The notes under the pieces: model-generated
The model's input: the letters and a program-made list of their open reading frames with translations, nothing else
Databases searched by the model: none
Told to the model about the DNA's origin: nothing
Origin: Planctomycetota bacterium
GTDB taxonomy: Bacteria; Planctomycetota; Phycisphaerae; Phycisphaerales; UBA1924
NCBI GenBank assembly: GCA_018242605.1
Contig: JAFEBP010000006.1
Location: 1-64,000, forward strand
DNA length: 64,000 nt
Direction of reading: 5' to 3'
Position numbers and translations under genes: made by a program
Shown here: piece after piece, positions 17,617 to 29,128 of the stretch
How positions within the stretch are numbered: position 1 is the first letter of the stretch
How the letters are laid out: each line of letters starts with the position of its first letter

Positions 17617-18672
17617 CTACACGCGATTGAAAGTGATCTTGAGTGACGTCTTGTGGCCGTCGCTGTCGAGCAGTGTGCCCGAACCCGAGAGCGTGTTGCC
17701 TTTGAGCTTGAGCGTGCCGAAGACGAACTGAACGGACATGTCACCGTCTGTGATCGCGATGCCGGCGAAGACGCCGGAGGGGAGGATGAGCATCGAGAGA
17801 TCGCTCCCGCCGCCGCCGGATCCGGGGGAATCAGTTTCGCGGCCTTCGATGCCCCCGTTGGCATCGATGGTCATGTCGAGGGTGACAGTTTCGCCCCGGC
17901 TGGTGGCGGTGCCGGACCAACTGCCCGCGAGTGCGCCCACACCGGTTTGTCGTTTGAGAGAGACTTTGATCGTGAATACTTTGCCGTTGTCGTCGGCCTG
18001 CGCGGCGGTAAGGGTCATGGACGAACCGGAGACCTTGAGGTCAGCGAGCGGGAAGAGGCTGCTGTCGCTGTCGTCACCCAGAACGATGCCGTTGGGGAGA
18101 AGTTGTCCCAGGTCCTGCACCTCGTCGGTGAAGTCCTGGCCATCGGAGCCGCCCAGGCGGCCGGCGACGCTGCCGTCGGTGCCGATCAGGAGCCGCATCG
18201 TGCCTTTGATGCCGCCGAAGCTCCAGGTGCCGCCCCATTCCCCGGCGAACGCCGCGACGGAGGCGTTGGGATTCCAGCGTTTGAAGGTGCTCTTGACCGA
18301 GATCGTTTTGCCTTCAGACACCCAGGAGACCGTTGCGGAGAGTGTGGTTCCCTTGGCCTTGATGAGTCCCGACACGGTCACCATGTCGGAGCCGAACTGG
18401 CTGGTGCCCGTGAGCGTGCCGTCGGCGTTGATGTGACCGGACCAGGTGCCGTGGGAGGCGCTGGACCGGGATACGACCGTGCCGCTGAAGGAGCCGTCAG
18501 CGGCGATGGCGATGCTGGCCCAGCCCTTTTCGCCCTTTCCGGAGTAATCGGCGCACCAATCTCCGGCGATGGCCGCAAGATTGAGCTGCGCCAGAGCTCC
18601 GGGAGTTATCGATGGGAGCAGGAAGAACGCGAATAGCGTCCACACGATCGAACGAAATAGTTGGTTTCGCAT
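17617..18672 (-). CDS. secreted protein with three lipocalin-like repeats
   Basis: 351 aa. Signal peptide residues 1-28 (FRSIVWTLFAFFLLPS core). Three homologous units of about 100 residues follow, starting LAAIAGDWCADYSG, VAAFAGEWGGTWSF and VGALAGSWSGTATS. Each reads as G-x-W then alternating beta strands with DGSFSGTV / DGSVAGRL / NGGIEGRE turns, like small beta-barrels. No catalytic residues were recognised. ATG 18672 was chosen over ATG 18696 because GTGAGGG stands 8 nt upstream and the signal peptide then begins properly. It diverges from the membrane protein at 18848 and is bounded by the shared terminator. Confidence 0.85.
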   Translation of the reverse strand: MRNQLFRSIVWTLFAFFLLPSITPGALAQLNLAAIAGDWCADYSGKGEKGWASIAIAADGSFSGTVVSRSSASHGTWSGHINADGTLTGTSQFGSDMVTVSGLIKAKGTTLSATVSWVSEGKTISVKSTFKRWNPNASVAAFAGEWGGTWSFGGIKGTMRLLIGTDGSVAGRLGGSDGQDFTDEVQDLGQLLPNGIVLGDDSDSSLFPLADLKVSGSSMTLTAAQADDNGKVFTIKVSLKRQTGVGALAGSWSGTATSRGETVTLDMTIDANGGIEGRETDSPGSGGGGSDLSMLILPSGVFAGIAITDGDMSVQFVFGTLKLKGNTLSGSGTLLDSDGHKTSLKITFNRV

Positions 18673-18847
18673 TGGTACCCTCACGAGGTGTCCCACACGC
18701 CCTCAAGGCGAACGCCCCGAGTTCCGGCGCGAAGCAACAGGATAGACGTTCCCCCGGAGAGGTGGCGCGCAAAGCCGAGAATCCGGCTCGCCAACTCGGT
18801 TCTCGGTCCCTGCATGCTATGCCGATCAAAAACCGGATAGAACGGAA

Positions 18848-20713
18848 ATGGCTTTCCTTTTCATGGCGCGTAGACTCCGCCCGCGCATGCGTCTGCGGAT
18901 TCTCATCGCCTCGTTGCTGTTTCCGATCGTCCTCTGGGCGTTTGCCACGCTTTTTTTCGGCGGGGACATCGGCAAGTGGAACGACGATTACTTCTTCAGC
19001 ACCCGCGACCCGGTGACCAACCAGATGACCGGGTGGGCGGTGACCACACGCGAGCCGTACCTGCCTCCCGAGAAGCACCTGCAGGCGCTGCGCCCGCTGC
19101 TGCACTCGGTCGTTCCGTCCATCACATCCTTGTGTTGGGACCGGTTCTGGGTGGCGCACGTCATCGGGGCGATCGGCCACGGGTTGATGACGTTGCTGCT
19201 GTACCGCGTGATGCGGGCGCTGGGGCGAAGTGTTCATGCTTCGGCGGCGGCGGCGGCGATGTTCATGGTGTGGGCGGTGCATCACGAAGCGTGGGTGTGG
19301 ATCGCCGCGTTCGGGTCGCTCTTTTCGGCGATCCTGTTCCAGTGCATGACGCTGTGCATGATCCGGTTCGCACGTCAAGGAGGGCACGAGAGCGGCGCCC
19401 GCGGGTGGCCGTGGGCCCTGCTCATGATCCTGTGCGGCGCGGCGATTCTGTGCTTTCAGGAGCAGGCGAGCGGGGCGTTCCCGGCTCTGGCGCTGGCGTA
19501 CTGGGCGGTGTGCCCCGACGATGAGAGCCTTCTGCGTCGGGTGGTGCGGCCGGCGGTGCCGCTGGCGGTGTCGGGCTCGCTGGTGGGGGTGTATCTGTAC
19601 CTGGTCAAGCACTTTGCGCAGCCGGGTCTGGGCAACGACGCGGAGTCTTACGAGAAGCCCGCGAACCTCTTCAACCGGATGGCGGACGTCGTGTCGGGGT
19701 TCCGAGACAACTTCATGCTCCGGCATTTCGCCAACGGCGCGGCGACACGGGGATGGCGGGTGTTGCTGGATGACAAGGCGGTCATGGCGGCGTGGTTGGC
19801 CGCGTTGGCGGTGGCGTGGCTCATCTCGGCAAGGGTGTGGGTCCGCACGCCCAGCCATGGGCCCGGCGCTCCGGCACGTGCGGGCGCTCGCTCCGCGTTC
19901 GTGGCGATGTTCGGGGTGTGCGCGTTTCTGGGGGCGTGCCTGACGATCGCGGTGATCAAGGGGTACCCGACGTTGAGCCGCGTGACGTATCTGCCGCTCG
20001 CGAGCGCGTTGATCGCGGCGTCGACCCTGTTCGACGGGGTGGGTCGGTTGTTCCATCCGCTTTCGTTCATGTCCGAAGGCGTGGAGTCGCGGGCGGCGAC
20101 GGAATTGGGCCTGTGGTATCGGCGCGTGTGCGCGGTGGCGTTGGCGCCGATCCTGATAGCCGGGGGCGTGATGACGATCGGCGCGCAGTCGCGGATGCGG
20201 GAGGTGACCCGGGACGACGATCGCAACGGGCGGCAACTGGTGGAACAGGTGCCCAATCCGGACCCGAATACCGTGTTCCTGCCCGTCAACATCCGGCCGC
20301 GGCCGTTCCGCACGGGCCAGCCGCAGTTCGATGAAGAGGTCCGCTCGGTGTGGGAGCGGCTGTGGTCGATGCCGTCGTTCGTGAAGTTCCAGTATCGCCG
20401 CAAGGATGTGTACAGCCTGGGGGCGTGCATTGGGCTGCCGATCATCATGAAGGCGGACGAGAAGGGAATTGAGTACGTCTGGCCGTTCGGCGTGCCGTTC
20501 TACGACCCGGCGACGAATCGAGCCCCGATCCCGTGGCAGTTTGTCATTCCGGTCATGTTTGATGAGCAACGAAACCTGCACGTCGTGACGCGGTTGGTGC
20601 AACCACTAGAAGGCAGGCCGGCGCTGGTAGTGGAAATTCCCCAGACCCGCGAGCTGGTTCGGCAGGGTCGGATCAAGGAACGCGAGTTTGTCATGCCACC
20701 GCTGCCGAAGTAG
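18848..20713 (+). CDS. large polytopic membrane protein, possible GT-C-like
   Basis: 621 aa with about nine to ten membrane segments: LIASLLFPIVLWAFATLFF at the start, helices near 95-115, 125-150, 190-210, 220-240, 285-310, 330-350 and 420-440. An acidic pair in KWNDDYFF lies in the first external loop, the place where GT-C glycosyltransferases keep their catalytic Asp/Glu, which is suggestive but not proof. The C-terminal 180 residues are soluble, probably periplasmic. It could complete glycan assembly with lipid-linked sugar donors made by the upstream cluster. No strong ribosome binding site; it stands alone after a divergent gap. Confidence 0.75.
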   Translation: MAFLFMARRLRPRMRLRILIASLLFPIVLWAFATLFFGGDIGKWNDDYFFSTRDPVTNQMTGWAVTTREPYLPPEKHLQALRPLLHSVVPSITSLCWDRFWVAHVIGAIGHGLMTLLLYRVMRALGRSVHASAAAAAMFMVWAVHHEAWVWIAAFGSLFSAILFQCMTLCMIRFARQGGHESGARGWPWALLMILCGAAILCFQEQASGAFPALALAYWAVCPDDESLLRRVVRPAVPLAVSGSLVGVYLYLVKHFAQPGLGNDAESYEKPANLFNRMADVVSGFRDNFMLRHFANGAATRGWRVLLDDKAVMAAWLAALAVAWLISARVWVRTPSHGPGAPARAGARSAFVAMFGVCAFLGACLTIAVIKGYPTLSRVTYLPLASALIAASTLFDGVGRLFHPLSFMSEGVESRAATELGLWYRRVCAVALAPILIAGGVMTIGAQSRMREVTRDDDRNGRQLVEQVPNPDPNTVFLPVNIRPRPFRTGQPQFDEEVRSVWERLWSMPSFVKFQYRRKDVYSLGACIGLPIIMKADEKGIEYVWPFGVPFYDPATNRAPIPWQFVIPVMFDEQRNLHVVTRLVQPLEGRPALVVEIPQTRELVRQGRIKEREFVMPPLPK

Positions 20714-20899
20714 CGGCGGAGCGAGGGGTTTGGCGCCCGGGTCGGCCCGGGAAACTCCTGACAACACGAGTCAACAACTCAGCGACGCAGGCCCTAGAAA
20801 AGCGGCGAGTGCGACTGAGTCGCAAATGATCAAATCGACCGTACGCGAGCCAAAAACGATGCACAAAGTGTTGCCCGGCTCCTACCCTTTCCGCTAGTC

Positions 20900-23929
<3,030 letters not shown>

Positions 23930-24127
23930 CGAGCAAGAACTGAACTGAGTTCAGGTGAGCCGGAATTTCGGCGAGGTCGGAGTTCTTCAAAGGCGCGAGC
24001 TTCCGCTGCGCTCGCGATCGGTCCCTCAACAGCGGCCTTGGGTGACTATTGGCGGCTCGGCAAGGCGAAATGCCCCAGGCGAGGACGTTGATCGGTTTCG
24101 GATGGTCATCCTGAGCTAGCATTCTCG

Positions 24128-24979
24128 GTGGAGCAGGTTCCCGGACAACTCGAGCTGATCGAGAGAGTGTTGCCGGTGGTTGTACGTCGCACGGGTTTGG
24201 CGGTGTATGACTTTGAGTTCTCCTCTGCTTTCAAGGTTGGACATCCATCGCGCATGGATCGCGGCGCAATCGGGATCGCGCGGTTGGGTGCGGTGGATGA
24301 TTACGCGGGGGTGTTCGCCGCGTGGAGGCAACGGGGTGTTGAGTTTATTAACACGCCGGAACTCGCGGCGGCGGCCGATGACCTGCCGACGTGGTACCCA
24401 ATGCTCGCCGACCTGACGCCTTTGACCAAATGCTGGGATGTGCTGCCGGAGGCCGCGGAGATCGAGGCATCCTTCGGTTGGCCCGTGTTCATCAAAGGCG
24501 TTCGGCAGACCAGCCGTCACAACGCGAGACTCGCGGTGGCGAGTTCGCGGGGTGATTACGAAGTACTTCGGGAGGGTTGGCTTGCAGATCCGATCCTGGC
24601 TCCGCAGCGTGCCGCGGTGCGATCGTTCGTATCCCTCCGGCGCGTACGCGACTCCCAGCACTCAGAAGAGTTGCCAAGGTGCTTTGAGTTTCGAACGATT
24701 TGGTTGCGGGGAAAAATGGTGGGCGCCGGACGCTACTGGCTCGATGCACCCGCGTATCACTGGACGCCGGAAGAGCAACACGCCGCGTGCAGCGTGGCAC
24801 GGGAGGCGGCCGGGCGTCTCGCGACGCCGTTTTTGTGCATCGATGTCGCGCAGACAAGTGATCGTTCGTGGATCGTGATCGAAGTCAACGATGCGCAGCG
24901 GAGCGGGTACGCGGGCGTACCGCGTATCGAGTTGTGGAGGAACATTCTGGCTCTGTTTCGCAACGACTCTGGGGCGTGA
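24128..24979 (+). CDS. ATP-grasp domain protein (R2K-like)
   Basis: 283 aa. Reads as an ATP-grasp ligase of the R2K-like type: lysine-containing strand WPVFIKGVRQTSRHN near 115-130, ELPRCFEFRTIWLRGKMVGAG near 190-210, and the metal/ATP-binding C-terminal strand WIVIEVNDAQRSGYAG near 245-260. Such enzymes couple a carboxylate and an amine using ATP, often modifying peptides or proteins; the substrate cannot be told. The start is GTG 24128; there is no clear ribosome binding site. It follows gcvP by 198 nt and overlaps the possible GTG start of the next small membrane protein. Confidence 0.72.
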   Translation: MEQVPGQLELIERVLPVVVRRTGLAVYDFEFSSAFKVGHPSRMDRGAIGIARLGAVDDYAGVFAAWRQRGVEFINTPELAAAADDLPTWYPMLADLTPLTKCWDVLPEAAEIEASFGWPVFIKGVRQTSRHNARLAVASSRGDYEVLREGWLADPILAPQRAAVRSFVSLRRVRDSQHSEELPRCFEFRTIWLRGKMVGAGRYWLDAPAYHWTPEEQHAACSVAREAAGRLATPFLCIDVAQTSDRSWIVIEVNDAQRSGYAGVPRIELWRNILALFRNDSGA

Positions 24980-25008
24980 TTCAGTTCAGCCTGATTGGTG
25001 CGGTGAAG

Positions 25009-25383
25009 ATGATCCCTCTCCTGACGCCATACTTCATTGCTGCCACCTGCATCATCGCGCCTCTGCTGGGCGCACTGGGGGCGTGGTACGCGCTGCGAAC
25101 ACGCGAAACGGTCGTGGACCGCGCCGCGCACATCGGGGCGGTGTTGCTCGTCGCGGCGATCATGTTCGGGGGCGTCAAGGACCTCGGGCCCTACGGGCGT
25201 GCTTCATCCCGCAAGCGTCAACCAGATCCGGCGTGGCTCGCGCTGACCAACGAGCAGCGTTGGTCGTGGCGGCTGACGGTGGGTGGGGCGGCGTCGGTGC
25301 TCGCCGCGGCGGGGGCGGGCGGAGTTCTGTTAGTCGTTCGACGGCCGGATGATCTCGAGAGGAAGCACCTGCGGGAGTCTTGA
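25009..25383 (+). CDS. small membrane protein, unknown
   Basis: 124 aa when started at ATG 25009. Two membrane helices near residues 5-25 and 45-60 and a third near 90-110 (ASVLAAAGAGGVLLVV), joined by a basic loop and ending in charged residues. Two other starts are possible in frame: GTG 25003 and GTG 24976. The last overlaps the preceding stop as GTGA and would add 11 residues, a typical coupling pattern. Not recognised as a family. It converges with the oxidoreductase gene, whose stop is 35 nt away. Confidence 0.55.
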   Translation: MIPLLTPYFIAATCIIAPLLGALGAWYALRTRETVVDRAAHIGAVLLVAAIMFGGVKDLGPYGRASSRKRQPDPAWLALTNEQRWSWRLTVGGAASVLAAAGAGGVLLVVRRPDDLERKHLRES

Positions 25384-25417
25384 CAACTCGCGGCGGTGAT
25401 CCTTCGACCCGTAGGCC

Positions 25418-26569
25418 TTATTTCGGAGGCCGGGATTTGGCCACTTGAGCCCGAGCGGCATCGAGAATCTCGGCGACGATTACGTTCGCTTCGATGCCCG
25501 ACAGCGGATCGACGGTCGTGTCGCCTCGCACGACGTCGCGCAGATAGGTCCATTCGTTCTCAAGCCACACCGGCTTTGGTGCGGGACGAACAAGTTTGGC
25601 GGGCTGGTCGGGCAGGCGCACCTGCAGGTCGGTCCATTTACCGGCGTGGATCGAGCCCTTTTCGGTAAAGACATCCATCTCCTTGTTGTCGTGCGTCCAG
25701 CACCACGAAGCCTGGATCACCGCCGTTGCGGTGGGGTAGGTGAGCACGATCGTGGCGTCGTCATCGACGCGCGGGTAGACCGACGGTTTGAGGGTGCTCG
25801 CGGAGGCGACGATGCCGGTGGGCCGCTGGCCGTTCATCAACCACGTGGAGATGACCGCGCCGTAACAGCCGAAGTCCACGAGAGCGCCGCCCCCGTTCTG
25901 CGCCGGATCGGTGAGCCACGTGAGGAACTCGGGTTGGCAGCCGATCTCCCTGGGGCCCTTGTGGCCGTGGCGGAATGCCATGCGGCGGATGGGCGAGAAC
26001 TCGCCGGAGGTGATCATCCGCTGGGCCTCGCGCACCGACGCGTACCAGGAAGTCTCGAAGTTGGTCAGCACGAGCACGCGGTGCTCGCGGGCCAGAGCGG
26101 CCATGCGGTGTGCATCTTCCGCGGAGAACGCGAGCGGCTTTTCGAGTAGCGTGTGCACGCCGCGGGGAGCGCAGGCCTCCACTACCGCGAGATGATCCTT
26201 GATGGACGTCATGACGCTGGCGGCCTCGGGCCTGGTCGCGTCGAGCATCGTCTTGAGGTCGGAGTAGTAGAGGGTCGGCTCGAGGTTGTATTTCGCGGCG
26301 AGGCGATCGAACAGCGCCCGGTTGGGCTCGTACACGCCGACGATCTGGACGTCTGTGCGCTTGGCGGCCTGCGAGAGAACGCCCTCGACATGACCGTGCA
26401 CCAAGCCGATGACGGCCAGGCGCAGCGGCCCGGTCCTGGTTGATACGTCGTACTCGCGGGTGTCGGGCGGGATGTCGTCGGCGTGGGTCATGGGATCGCT
26501 CGATGTTTGTGCTGCGCCCGCGGCGGCGCAGAGCACGAACGCGATCACGGCCGTCAGGGATCGGATCAT
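25418..26569 (-). CDS. exported Gfo/Idh/MocA family oxidoreductase
   Basis: 383 aa. A signal peptide (LTAVIAFVLCAAAGAAQ) precedes a Gfo/Idh/MocA enzyme, unusual in general but common in planctomycetes. NAD(P)-binding start LRLAVIGLVHGHVEGVL (a GxxHxH variant of the Rossmann motif), then VVGVYEPN-type strand, and the substrate-domain marker EKPLAFSAEDAH near residue 142. Later FRHGHKGPREIG and WLTDPAQNGGGALVDFGCYG are family-like. It would oxidise or reduce a sugar or inositol derivative outside the cytoplasm. It stands alone, with convergent and divergent neighbours. Confidence 0.9.
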   Translation of the reverse strand: MIRSLTAVIAFVLCAAAGAAQTSSDPMTHADDIPPDTREYDVSTRTGPLRLAVIGLVHGHVEGVLSQAAKRTDVQIVGVYEPNRALFDRLAAKYNLEPTLYYSDLKTMLDATRPEAASVMTSIKDHLAVVEACAPRGVHTLLEKPLAFSAEDAHRMAALAREHRVLVLTNFETSWYASVREAQRMITSGEFSPIRRMAFRHGHKGPREIGCQPEFLTWLTDPAQNGGGALVDFGCYGAVISTWLMNGQRPTGIVASASTLKPSVYPRVDDDATIVLTYPTATAVIQASWCWTHDNKEMDVFTEKGSIHAGKWTDLQVRLPDQPAKLVRPAPKPVWLENEWTYLRDVVRGDTTVDPLSGIEANVIVAEILDAARAQVAKSRPPK

Positions 26570-26619
26570 GTACTGATCGTACTCGATACCTCACCCGGGG
26601 AGGCGAATGTCGGGCCTCA

Positions 26620-27018
26620 TCAGTCCCCTTTCGCCGTACTCTGCGCGAACCCCACCGTGTTGCCCGCGGGGTCACGAACGTAGATTTCGTCCATGCCGTA
26701 GGGAGTGGCGCGGCGCGGCACCGCGATCGGAGCGCCGGGGACGGCGTTGATCGCCTCGTCGAGACTGGTTACGTCGAAGTACAGACAGACGCGGCCCGGC
26801 TGGACGGAGGGGTCCTTTGAGTCGGCTCGGACGCTCGCGGTCGACTGGAACATGAGTTCCAGCGAATCCTTGATGAGCATCACGAAGCCGAGAGTTCCCT
26901 CGTACGCCACCGCGGCGACCTTCGTGAACCCCAGCCCGTCGACGTAGAACGGCAGGAGCGGTTCGATCGCGTCGACGATCACGACGGGCGTCATTTTGGT
27001 CAGGGTGGGGCTTGACAT
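26620..27018 (-). CDS. VOC family (glyoxalase-like) protein
   Basis: 132 aa, a single vicinal-oxygen-chelate module: PVVIVDAIEPLLPFYVDGLGF at the start, GTLGFVMLIKDSLELMFQ in the middle, and the C-terminal YFDVTSLDEAI...YGMDEIYVRDPAGNTVGFAQ strand with the terminal glutamate position replaced by Gln in GFAQ. VOC proteins bind metal and act on small molecules (glyoxalase, dioxygenase, resistance). ATG 27018 is followed downstream only by the oxidoreductase 50 nt away on the same strand. It diverges from the HHH-PadR pair across 46 nt. Confidence 0.85.
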   Translation of the reverse strand: MSSPTLTKMTPVVIVDAIEPLLPFYVDGLGFTKVAAVAYEGTLGFVMLIKDSLELMFQSTASVRADSKDPSVQPGRVCLYFDVTSLDEAINAVPGAPIAVPRRATPYGMDEIYVRDPAGNTVGFAQSTAKGD

Positions 27019-27064
27019 AGCGGCTATCTCCTGATAGTCTCAATCAGACTAGTGGAGCGTAGCC

Positions 27065-27361
27065 ATGGGCGGACGGCGAATCAAGAAGATCAGGCGGCTG
27101 GAAGAGTTGGCGGGCGTGGGCCCGGCGACGATGCAGGATTTCTCTCGGCTGGGTGTCCGGAGCGTCGCCCAACTCGCGAGGCGCAGCCCGCGACGCATGT
27201 ACGACCGGCTGTGCGAACTCACCGGCGCTCGGCAGGATCCGTGCGTGCTCGACGTGTTCGAAGCGACGGTGGCGCAGGCCCGCAACCCGCGTCTGCCCCG
27301 AGACCAGCGCGAATGGTGGTATTGGTCGAAGAAGCGCAAGGCCCGCGCGAAGAACGGATGA
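27065..27361 (+). CDS. helix-hairpin-helix (Cdd1/pathogenicity-locus-like) protein
   Basis: 98 aa. Residues 10-45 contain two HhH-type helices around LEELAGVGPATMQDFSRLGVRSVAQLA, the short DNA/protein-binding fold used by the Cdd1-like 'pathogenicity locus' family. The remainder keeps MYDRLCELTG and DPCVLDVFEATVAQARNP, also typical of that family, and ends with basic WYWSKKRKARAKNG. Function of the family is unknown. Its TGA overlaps the ATG of the PadR gene (ATGA), so the two are translationally coupled, a common arrangement with PadR-type or unrelated neighbours. Confidence 0.85.
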   Translation: MGGRRIKKIRRLEELAGVGPATMQDFSRLGVRSVAQLARRSPRRMYDRLCELTGARQDPCVLDVFEATVAQARNPRLPRDQREWWYWSKKRKARAKNG

Positions 27362-27924
27362 AGCGCACACCCACCACAGCCTCGGAGCGGTTGACGCTCG
27401 CGGACCTGGTCGTGCTGGCGATGCTGACCGAGCGGCCCACCCACGGGTACGAGTTGGTGGCGGAACTTGAGCGGCGTGAGGTGTCGGACTGGGCGGCGGT
27501 GTCTCGGGCCCAGATCTACTACTCGCTCAAGAAGTTGGCGGGACTGAAACTGGTGGTGGCGGCGGAAGATCAGGAGCCCGCGGCCGGTCCGGAGAGAGAT
27601 CGCTTCAGGGTCTCCGCGGCGGGCCGTCGCGCCATGTCCGCGGCGTTGGCACGCGAGCATTGGGCGTGTCAGCGTCCGCCGCTGCCGTTCCATACGTGGC
27701 TGGCGCTGGTGGCGATGGATGGGCCGGGCGACCGGCGATCGGTATTGGAAGCACGGGCCCGCTTCTTGGACGAGCAGATCGAGAAAGAGGTACGCACGCT
27801 CGAGGCGATCCGCAACGATCCGGGCCCAACACAGGCGATGGCGCTGGCCATCGTTTCGCACGCCATCAAGGTGTTCCGGCTTGAGCGCGACCTGCTAAAG
27901 CGGGTGGAGCCGCTGCTGGCGTGA
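27358..27924 (+). CDS. PadR family transcriptional regulator
   Basis: 188 aa. The winged helix (residues 10-90) shows the PadR pattern ADLVVLAMLTERPTHGYELVAEL, then ISRAQIYYSLKKLAGLKLV, and the wing with RDRFRVSAAGRRAM. The second half is the coiled dimerisation region of PadR-like VirR/Vir-type proteins (FLDEQIEKEVRTLEAI). PadR proteins usually repress a nearby gene in response to a small molecule; candidates here are the divergent VOC gene or its own operon. It is coupled to the HHH gene by an ATGA overlap. No operator palindrome was seen in the 46-bp divergent gap. Confidence 0.9.
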   Translation: MKRTPTTASERLTLADLVVLAMLTERPTHGYELVAELERREVSDWAAVSRAQIYYSLKKLAGLKLVVAAEDQEPAAGPERDRFRVSAAGRRAMSAALAREHWACQRPPLPFHTWLALVAMDGPGDRRSVLEARARFLDEQIEKEVRTLEAIRNDPGPTQAMALAIVSHAIKVFRLERDLLKRVEPLLA

Positions 27925-27984
27925 CTGGTGGATCCGGCCGTGGTTGAAACATTGGGACACTCCCTGAGATCTTCGCCGGCCGCG

Positions 27985-28529
27985 GTGGCAAAGGTGTCAT
28001 GGAGCGCAAAGTTGGCGAACACCGGCGATGCGCGGGAGTTCGCGATTCTCTCCAAGAGCGGGGCGCGTTTGCGATGATTCATCCTCCGGACCCGGCGAAC
28101 AAGTTTCTGCACCGCTAGTTCGTTGAGTCTCCGGATATGAAGAACATCTACGACGGCACGGTCGTCACCGACGAGTTCGGATACGCGACCGTCACCATGC
28201 CCGACTGGTTCGATGCCCTGAACCGAGATTTCCGCTACCAACTGACCGTGCTCGACGAGGTCGAGAACGACTTCATTTTCGCGAAGGTCTATCGAAAGAT
28301 CGGGGTCGAGGCGCCGCGCCAGTTCATCATCCGGACCTCCGCGCCGAACATCGAGGTTTCCTGGCTGGTGACTGGCATTCGTCAGGATGCCTTCGCGAAC
28401 CAGCACCGCATTCCGGTCGAGATTGACAAGGCAGGTCACGAGAAAGGCAAGTACCTGCATCCCGACGCGTTTGGAATGCCCGAGAGCGACGCCATCTACG
28501 GAGCGACGCCTTCAGCGGCACGCAAATGA
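27985..28529 (+). pseudogene. decayed C-terminus of a tail-fibre-like exported protein
   Basis: Continuous protein homology can be followed across two breaks. In frame 1 from 27985: AVAKVSWSAKLANTGDARE, then FAILSKSG up to about 28062. A one-base loss moves it to the second frame: GAFAMIHPPDPANKFLHR, an in-frame TAG at 28116-28118 (a Ser TCG is expected), then FVESPDMKNIYDG, DEFGYATVTMPDWFDALNRD, and the rest to 28529. This HPxDPANKxLxHxFVESPDM...FRYQLT...GIR-D-ANxxRIPVE...YLHP block is a C-terminal module of large planctomycete-type secreted proteins with S74/tail-fibre resemblance, recalled from memory. The 130-aa open part from ATG 28137 could still be translated. Confidence 0.75.
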
Positions 28530-29128
28530 ACTGCCGCCGCGGACGAGCGTCCGGCCCGGTGGGAAGACACTGCGCGTCCGATCAGGGAAATTTCCCCGTT
28601 GTCTTTCCCGGGGTGTCCGGCCGATTATTTCCCATGATCGCTGTGAGCGCCAATCTGGCGGACGCGTTGGAGAGAACGTGCCCGCGGATAGCGTTCATGG
28701 GCTCCGCGCCGTTCGCATCACTTCTGGCGATGTTCACGGCGCGGGGCCTGCCTTGTTGCGGCGAACTGCTCGGCGGGCAATCCCCGCTCCGGCGTGCCGC
28801 GGCGGCGCGAGCGCTGCGCGCGGGTGTTCACTTGATCGCTAGCACGAAGCGCCCGGAGTTTGAACGCGGAGCTCCTGCGGCTCTTCGGATGGTTGTCGGG
28901 CGTGAACGCGTAGCCGCGGGCGCGACGACGCCGAAATCAAAGTTAAATTCCGCGACGGTTGGTTAGCGTCGCGGCGTGCAAGACTCTGTCTCTCTTCAGC
29001 CCCCTTCCCGAAAGAGAGGGGGGTGCTTGTTTGACGAAGCCCTGTTGGTCCGGTGGCCGCAAGTTTCACCGCCTTGGGCCAGGCGGTTCAGCGGACCGGC
29101 GCGGCGAGAGTGCCTGCCAGAGGATCAT
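28530..29128. other. no supported gene
   Basis: About 600 bp after the pseudogene. One rightward frame (28634-28966, 110 codons, starting MIAVSANLAD) has no ribosome binding site and Ala/Arg-rich composition as expected from GC-rich noncoding DNA. Near 29005 there is a CCCCCT / AGGGGG hairpin without a T-run. The efflux operon ends at the right edge of this stretch. Confidence 0.5.

Noticed and set aside
18497..20602. Long leftward open frame (701 codons) opposite the membrane protein and secreted protein genes
   Set aside because: It is an antisense shadow: Arg/His/Pro-rich, no family features, while both sense genes have signal peptide or membrane helices.
20714..20899. Glycine riboswitch upstream of gcvP
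   Set aside because: No aptamer-like conserved blocks were found; only a short CCCGGG hairpin without a T-run.
28634..28966. Rightward frame with RIAFMGSAPFA near its start, faintly like a formyltransferase
   Set aside because: Too short, no ribosome binding site, and the resemblance ends after a dozen residues.
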